Assembly (NCBI GenBank): GCA_937897645.1
Contig: CALCNV010000072.1
Location: 1 to 54,899, forward strand
Length of the DNA: 54,899 nt
Direction of reading: 5' to 3'
From: an uncultured Lysobacteraceae bacterium
GTDB taxonomy: Bacteria > Pseudomonadota > Gammaproteobacteria > Xanthomonadales > Xanthomonadaceae
Part shown: in pieces, positions 51,711-54,899 of the stretch
Position numbering within the stretch: the first letter of the stretch is position 1
Layout of the letters: the number at the start of each line of letters is the position of its first letter
Translations under genes and position numbers: made by a program
The notes under the pieces: generated by a model
Told to the model about the DNA's origin: nothing
Seen by the model: the letters and a program-made list of their open reading frames with translations, nothing else
Database searches by the model: none

Positions 51711-53993
51711 CTAGAACCTGTGCCCTAGTTCCAGGAACAGGTTGAACTCGCCGCCTTCGCGCGCGCCCAAGCCGAACATGATGGGCCCCAGCCAGGAATC
51801 CAGCCCTATGTAGGCGGAGCCATTGAGGATCGCATCGTCGAAGCGCATGTCGGAGCGCTCCTGCCAGGCGTTGCCGTATTCGAGACTGATGCCAGCCAGT
51901 GCTTCCTGGTCCAGCAACTTGCCGATCTGGTAGGAGTAGCCGGCCAGCAGCACCGCGTAGTGCTGGCCGGTGAGTTCGTTGCGCTTGAAGCCGACGAGTC
52001 GCGAATAGCCACCCAGGCGATAGAGACTTTGGATGGGCGCCACGCCGGACAAGGTGGAGTGGTAGCGCAAACCCGCTTGCATGGAGTGCTTGCCGAAGCC
52101 CATGGCAGCCAGCGCGTCCACGTCCAGCTGCTCGAACTGGCTGTCCGCGCCCAGCGATTCCCGCGACGCCGTATAGCGCGCACGTGCCAGGTAGCCCTGG
52201 CGCGGGAAAAACATGCTGTCCAGGCGATCCACATCGGCCGTGACCACCACTTCACCGGTGTCGGTATCGATGTCGGGCAACGCAGGGTCGCCGATCTGCA
52301 CTTCGGCCTTGCCGGTGTAGCGCTGCAGTCCGGCGCTGAGCGCGCCGTAGTTTCCAAGTTCCCGGCCCAGGAAAAACCTGCCCCCGGATTGAGCGATGTT
52401 GTATTCGGCGGTGTTGTCGCCATTCGCATCGAACATGTTTATCTGGTGTCGTTCGTACTCGATGCGACTGGTGAGGAAATACTGCCCCAGCGGCCCGAAC
52501 GGCTGGTAGTACTCGGCCATCAGTCCTGTTTCATCACCCACCTTGAGCAGGTAACGCACTTCCCCGCCACTGCCGTTGACCGGTGAATGCAGCACGCCGA
52601 CCCGCAAGCTGAAATCGAAACTGCCCTGCAGGTCGCCGCTCATGCTCAGGCCGGCCTCGAGGTAGTTCGGCCCCTGCGACTTCTCCACCACATGCAGCAG
52701 CACGCCGGTCTTGCCGTCTTCCTCCACCACCTCATAGCTGGACTGCGACAGGGTGCCGGTGCCGTGGATGCGGTACAGCGAGGCGTCGAGGCTTTCGGCA
52801 TCCAATGGCTGGTCCAAGGGCACGGGGATGCGGGCCAGCAGCAGGTCGTCGCGATAGCGACTGCGATTGTCCAGGCGCACGAACTGCACCAGTGGCGGCG
52901 TCGCCTGGCGACCCGCGCGGCCCATGCGGTGCTGCGCGTAAGCCTCGTCGGAAAGGGACAGGACGGCAAGGCGATCGGCGGCGGCATCGACTCCCTGCTT
53001 GCCGATGGCAAGGGCTTCCTTGCCTTTGTCGAAGTCCGCCGTGGCGACCACGTCACCCAGCGGCGGGGTGATCAACACGTCACCCTCCGCCAGGGTGGCG
53101 ATTTGCGCGCGGGTATTGCCCACGGTCAACAGGCCGGTGAGCTGGCCGGTGATCGCCAAGGCACTGGACTGCGTGGTCATGGTCGCCAGTGGCGTGCCGA
53201 CATCGACGGCGATCACCACGTCGGCGCCCATGCCGCGCACGACGTCGACGGGCAGGTTGCGCACCACGCCACCGTCCACCAGTACGTGCTCGCCGATCTG
53301 CACGGGTGCGAACACGCCGGGAATCGACATGCTGGCGCGCATCGCCATGGCCAGGTCGCCTTCCGCCATCACCAGCGGCATGCCGGTGTTGATGTCGGCG
53401 GCGATCGCGCGGAATGGGATCGGCAAGCGGTCGAAATCCTCGATCGTGCTGACCGGCTCGATCAGTCGCTCCAGCAACAGCAGGATGCGTTCGCCCGCCA
53501 GCAAGCCGGCGGCGATTTTCACGCCTTTGGCGCCCACCCCGATCCCGGGCGCGGCAACCACCAGCGTGTCGTCCGTCTTGCGGCGGTAAGAGCGTTCACT
53601 GCGGGCCAGCGAGTCGTCGAACATCTGCGACCAGTCCATCTGCAGCACGGTCGTTTCGATGTCATCGACGCTCATGCCGGAGGCATACAGCGCACCGACC
53701 AGCGCACCCATGCTGGTGCCCGCGATGCAGTCGACCGGGACCTGCATCGCTTCCAGCTTTCTCAGCACGCTGATGTGCGCGATTCCGCGCGCACCACCCC
53801 CACCGAGTACCAGGCCAACGCGTGGTCGATCTTGCGGAAGCACCGCGCGCGCGCGGCACGCCACCTGCGGTGCACTGCCGGGCACCGGGGCCGCGCGCGC
53901 TTCGATGCATGCGCTGCCCAGCAGTAGTGCAACCACGGCCAGCCACGGCGTTTTCGAGGTCATGCGTCGATGGATCGCAAGGAGGGAAGTCAT
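51711..53993 (-). CDS. Patatin-like phospholipase with Omp85-type barrel (PlpD-like, type Vd secretion)
   Basis: A 760-residue protein: signal peptide (TPWLAVVALLLGSACIEARA), then a patatin domain with oxyanion motif GGGGARGIAH (64-73), nucleophile GTSMG (Ser94) and DGGVVRNLP (Asp240). A POTRA-like stretch follows (about 385-465), then a Bac_surface_Ag/Omp85-type beta-barrel ending GGEFNLFLELGHRF. PlpD of Pseudomonas has this plan: the lipase passenger is carried to the surface by its own barrel. The ATG at 53993 is the first plausible start; the one at 53963 gives a more ordinary signal peptide, and neither has a good ribosome site. Transcribed alone from motif site D. Confidence 0.9.
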   Translation of the reverse strand: MTSLLAIHRRMTSKTPWLAVVALLLGSACIEARAAPVPGSAPQVACRARAVLPQDRPRVGLVLGGGGARGIAHISVLRKLEAMQVPVDCIAGTSMGALVGALYASGMSVDDIETTVLQMDWSQMFDDSLARSERSYRRKTDDTLVVAAPGIGVGAKGVKIAAGLLAGERILLLLERLIEPVSTIEDFDRLPIPFRAIAADINTGMPLVMAEGDLAMAMRASMSIPGVFAPVQIGEHVLVDGGVVRNLPVDVVRGMGADVVIAVDVGTPLATMTTQSSALAITGQLTGLLTVGNTRAQIATLAEGDVLITPPLGDVVATADFDKGKEALAIGKQGVDAAADRLAVLSLSDEAYAQHRMGRAGRQATPPLVQFVRLDNRSRYRDDLLLARIPVPLDQPLDAESLDASLYRIHGTGTLSQSSYEVVEEDGKTGVLLHVVEKSQGPNYLEAGLSMSGDLQGSFDFSLRVGVLHSPVNGSGGEVRYLLKVGDETGLMAEYYQPFGPLGQYFLTSRIEYERHQINMFDANGDNTAEYNIAQSGGRFFLGRELGNYGALSAGLQRYTGKAEVQIGDPALPDIDTDTGEVVVTADVDRLDSMFFPRQGYLARARYTASRESLGADSQFEQLDVDALAAMGFGKHSMQAGLRYHSTLSGVAPIQSLYRLGGYSRLVGFKRNELTGQHYAVLLAGYSYQIGKLLDQEALAGISLEYGNAWQERSDMRFDDAILNGSAYIGLDSWLGPIMFGLGAREGGEFNLFLELGHRF

Positions 53994-54045
53994 GGCTGCC
54001 GCAACCCGCCCTGTCGCGGGCGGCGGCAAAGCCGGCCAGGTACCC

Positions 54046-54085
54046 AGATTGGGTGGTCACTTCGATCCGTGGCTATTGGACCTAG
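54046..54085 (-). promoter_or_regulatory. Regulon motif site D upstream of the patatin gene
   Basis: Minus strand: CTAGGTCCAAT at 54075-54085, preceded by GGCCC, then 23 bases to CAATCT at 54046-54051, then about 50 bases to the first ATG. It lies in the divergent gap (53994-54288) between patatin and the FixJ-type regulator; the regulator start is ~205 bases away on the other side. No other gene is seen in the gap. Confidence 0.65.
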
Positions 54086-54288
54086 GGGCCATCGCCATCG
54101 GATGCCGGCCGGGTGCCGTGCCTGCAGGGTGGGCGACTAAAGTGCCTGGAGTCACATTTTTGGGTTAGGCTTGCCCCGCAGGCTGGGGGGCCTGGCGCGT
54201 TCGCAGTCTTCCATGGGGAATCGTCTTCCTGCAGGCAGGCCCGTAAGCCGGCGCGCAGAGGAACCACGCTTGGGCCTGGCAGGAATCG

Positions 54289-54876
54289 ATGGACACCACA
54301 GACGCCACCGTATTGCTGATCGACGACGACGACGACGTGCGCGAATCCGTCGGCCGCCTGCTGCGCTCCGCCGGCTGGAACACCGAGCTGTTCCCCTCGG
54401 CACAGGACTTCCTCACCCGCCCGCCCTTCACCGGCACCGGCTGCGTGCTGCTGGACATCAACATGCCGCAGATGACGGGGCCGGAGTTGCACGGCTGGAT
54501 GCGTGAACGCGGCATCACCTTGCCGGTCATCTACCTGTCGGGTCATTGCGACGTGCCGTCCAGCGTGCTGGCCATGAAGCATGGCGCCATGGATGTACTG
54601 GAAAAGCCCGCCGATGCCGACGTGTTGCTGGACGCCATCGCCAATGCGGTGGAACAGCACCGCCTGCACACCCTGCGGCGCAATGCCGATGACGAGACCC
54701 ATGCCCGCCTGGCCAGCCTGTCGGCGCGGGAGCGCGAAGTCTTGGACCAGGTGATCCTGGGACGCCTCAACAAGCAGATCGCCGCCGACCTGGGCATCAG
54801 CGAGAAAACGGTGAAGGTCCACCGCGGCCGGGGCTTTATAAAGATTGTTGATTTCCACCCAGAACTGAGCCATTAA
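54289..54876 (+). pseudogene. FixJ/NarL-type response regulator, 3' end disrupted inside the DNA-binding helix-turn-helix
   Basis: A two-domain response regulator. The receiver (1-120) is complete: acidic pocket IDDDDDVRES (11-20), phosphoacceptor Asp56 (VLLDINMPQMTG), Ser84 in YLSGHCDVPSS and Lys106 in LEKPAD. The LuxR-type output domain begins well (LSAREREVLDQVILGRLNKQ then IAADLGISEKTVKVHRGR) but after Arg181 (base 54831) the sequence abruptly changes to GFIKIVDFHPELSH and stops, instead of the usual ~20 residues after HRGR that complete the fourth helix. The foreign tail looks like insertion-element DNA. The truncated protein may not bind DNA normally. No partner kinase lies in the window. 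Confidence 0.8.
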
Positions 54877-54899
54877 GGCCCGGCATTTCCGTCCAAATT
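54832..54899. mobile_element. Possible end of an IS21-family-like insertion sequence (runs off right edge)
   Basis: From about 54832 the DNA no longer fits the regulator gene and is less GC-rich. TGTTGATTTCCACCCAGAAC (54846-54865), followed by TGAGCCATTAAGG, resembles from memory the terminal repeats of IS21-family elements, which start with TG and contain ACTGAGCCA-type internal repeats; a second partial AAATT repeat unit lies at the edge. Only 68 bases are visible and no transposase can be seen, so the exact breakpoint (54832-54846) and family are tentative. Confidence 0.45.

Overview
The window is high-GC DNA from a gammaproteobacterium, most likely Xanthomonadales (Lysobacteraceae/Xanthomonadaceae-like). 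I infer this from the pilG-pilI-pilJ-pilL(chpA) order without pilH (as I recall it for Xylella) beside gshB and tonB, from several leaderless or GTG/TTG starts, and from protein flavour. No tRNA, rRNA, CRISPR array or prophage was seen. Coding density is high, and most intergenic gaps hold REP-like palindromes or promoters.

Layout. (1) 1-6546, minus strand: type IV pilus chemosensory operon pilG-pilI-pilJ-chpA; chpA runs off the left edge. (2) 6742-8702, plus: gshB and a TonB-type protein, separated by a palindromic REP pair. (3) 8825-12908, plus: four overlapping genes encoding a DUF3348-type protein, a MotA/ExbB-like channel with a long coiled-coil tail carrying DUF802-type repeats, a MotB/OmpA-like partner, and a DUF2894-type protein. 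This looks like an ion-driven stator complex with the same domain plan as ZorAB of Zorya, but with different partners. (4) 12982-20770, minus: DUF1801 protein, PadR regulator plus its HAAS-type membrane protein (with a near-consensus leaderless promoter covered by a palindrome), tsaB, a YoaA/DinG-type helicase, a TPR lipoprotein and PBP1B. (5) 20865-34751: two-domain glycosyltransferase, TPR membrane protein, relA, two small proteins, hrpA (with a repeat element read in frame), a Dps with a basic tail, and recQ. (6) 34817-36340: a phospholipase D-family lipoprotein.

(7) 36529-54876 is the most interesting part: two sulfatases, an OprP-like porin, a formylglycine-generating enzyme with both active-site cysteines, small membrane proteins (DUF1622, DUF202, one unknown), a SulP transporter, a DUF3313 protein, an operon of DUF2092, Gly/Asn-repeat, membrane, beta-barrel and glycine-zipper proteins, another beta-barrel protein, a patatin-Omp85 (PlpD-type) protein, and a FixJ-type response regulator. 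Four transcription units here (first sulfatase, FGE operon, DUF2092 operon, patatin) share an 11-base upstream motif, CTAGGTCCAAT, in the same orientation and 22-23 bases before a -10-like hexamer. A weaker copy precedes the second sulfatase. I propose that these form one regulon, plausibly controlled by the FixJ-type regulator. That regulator is itself cut in its DNA-binding helix-turn-helix at the right edge, apparently by the end of an insertion element resembling IS21-family termini.

All family names come from reading the translations. No database search was run.
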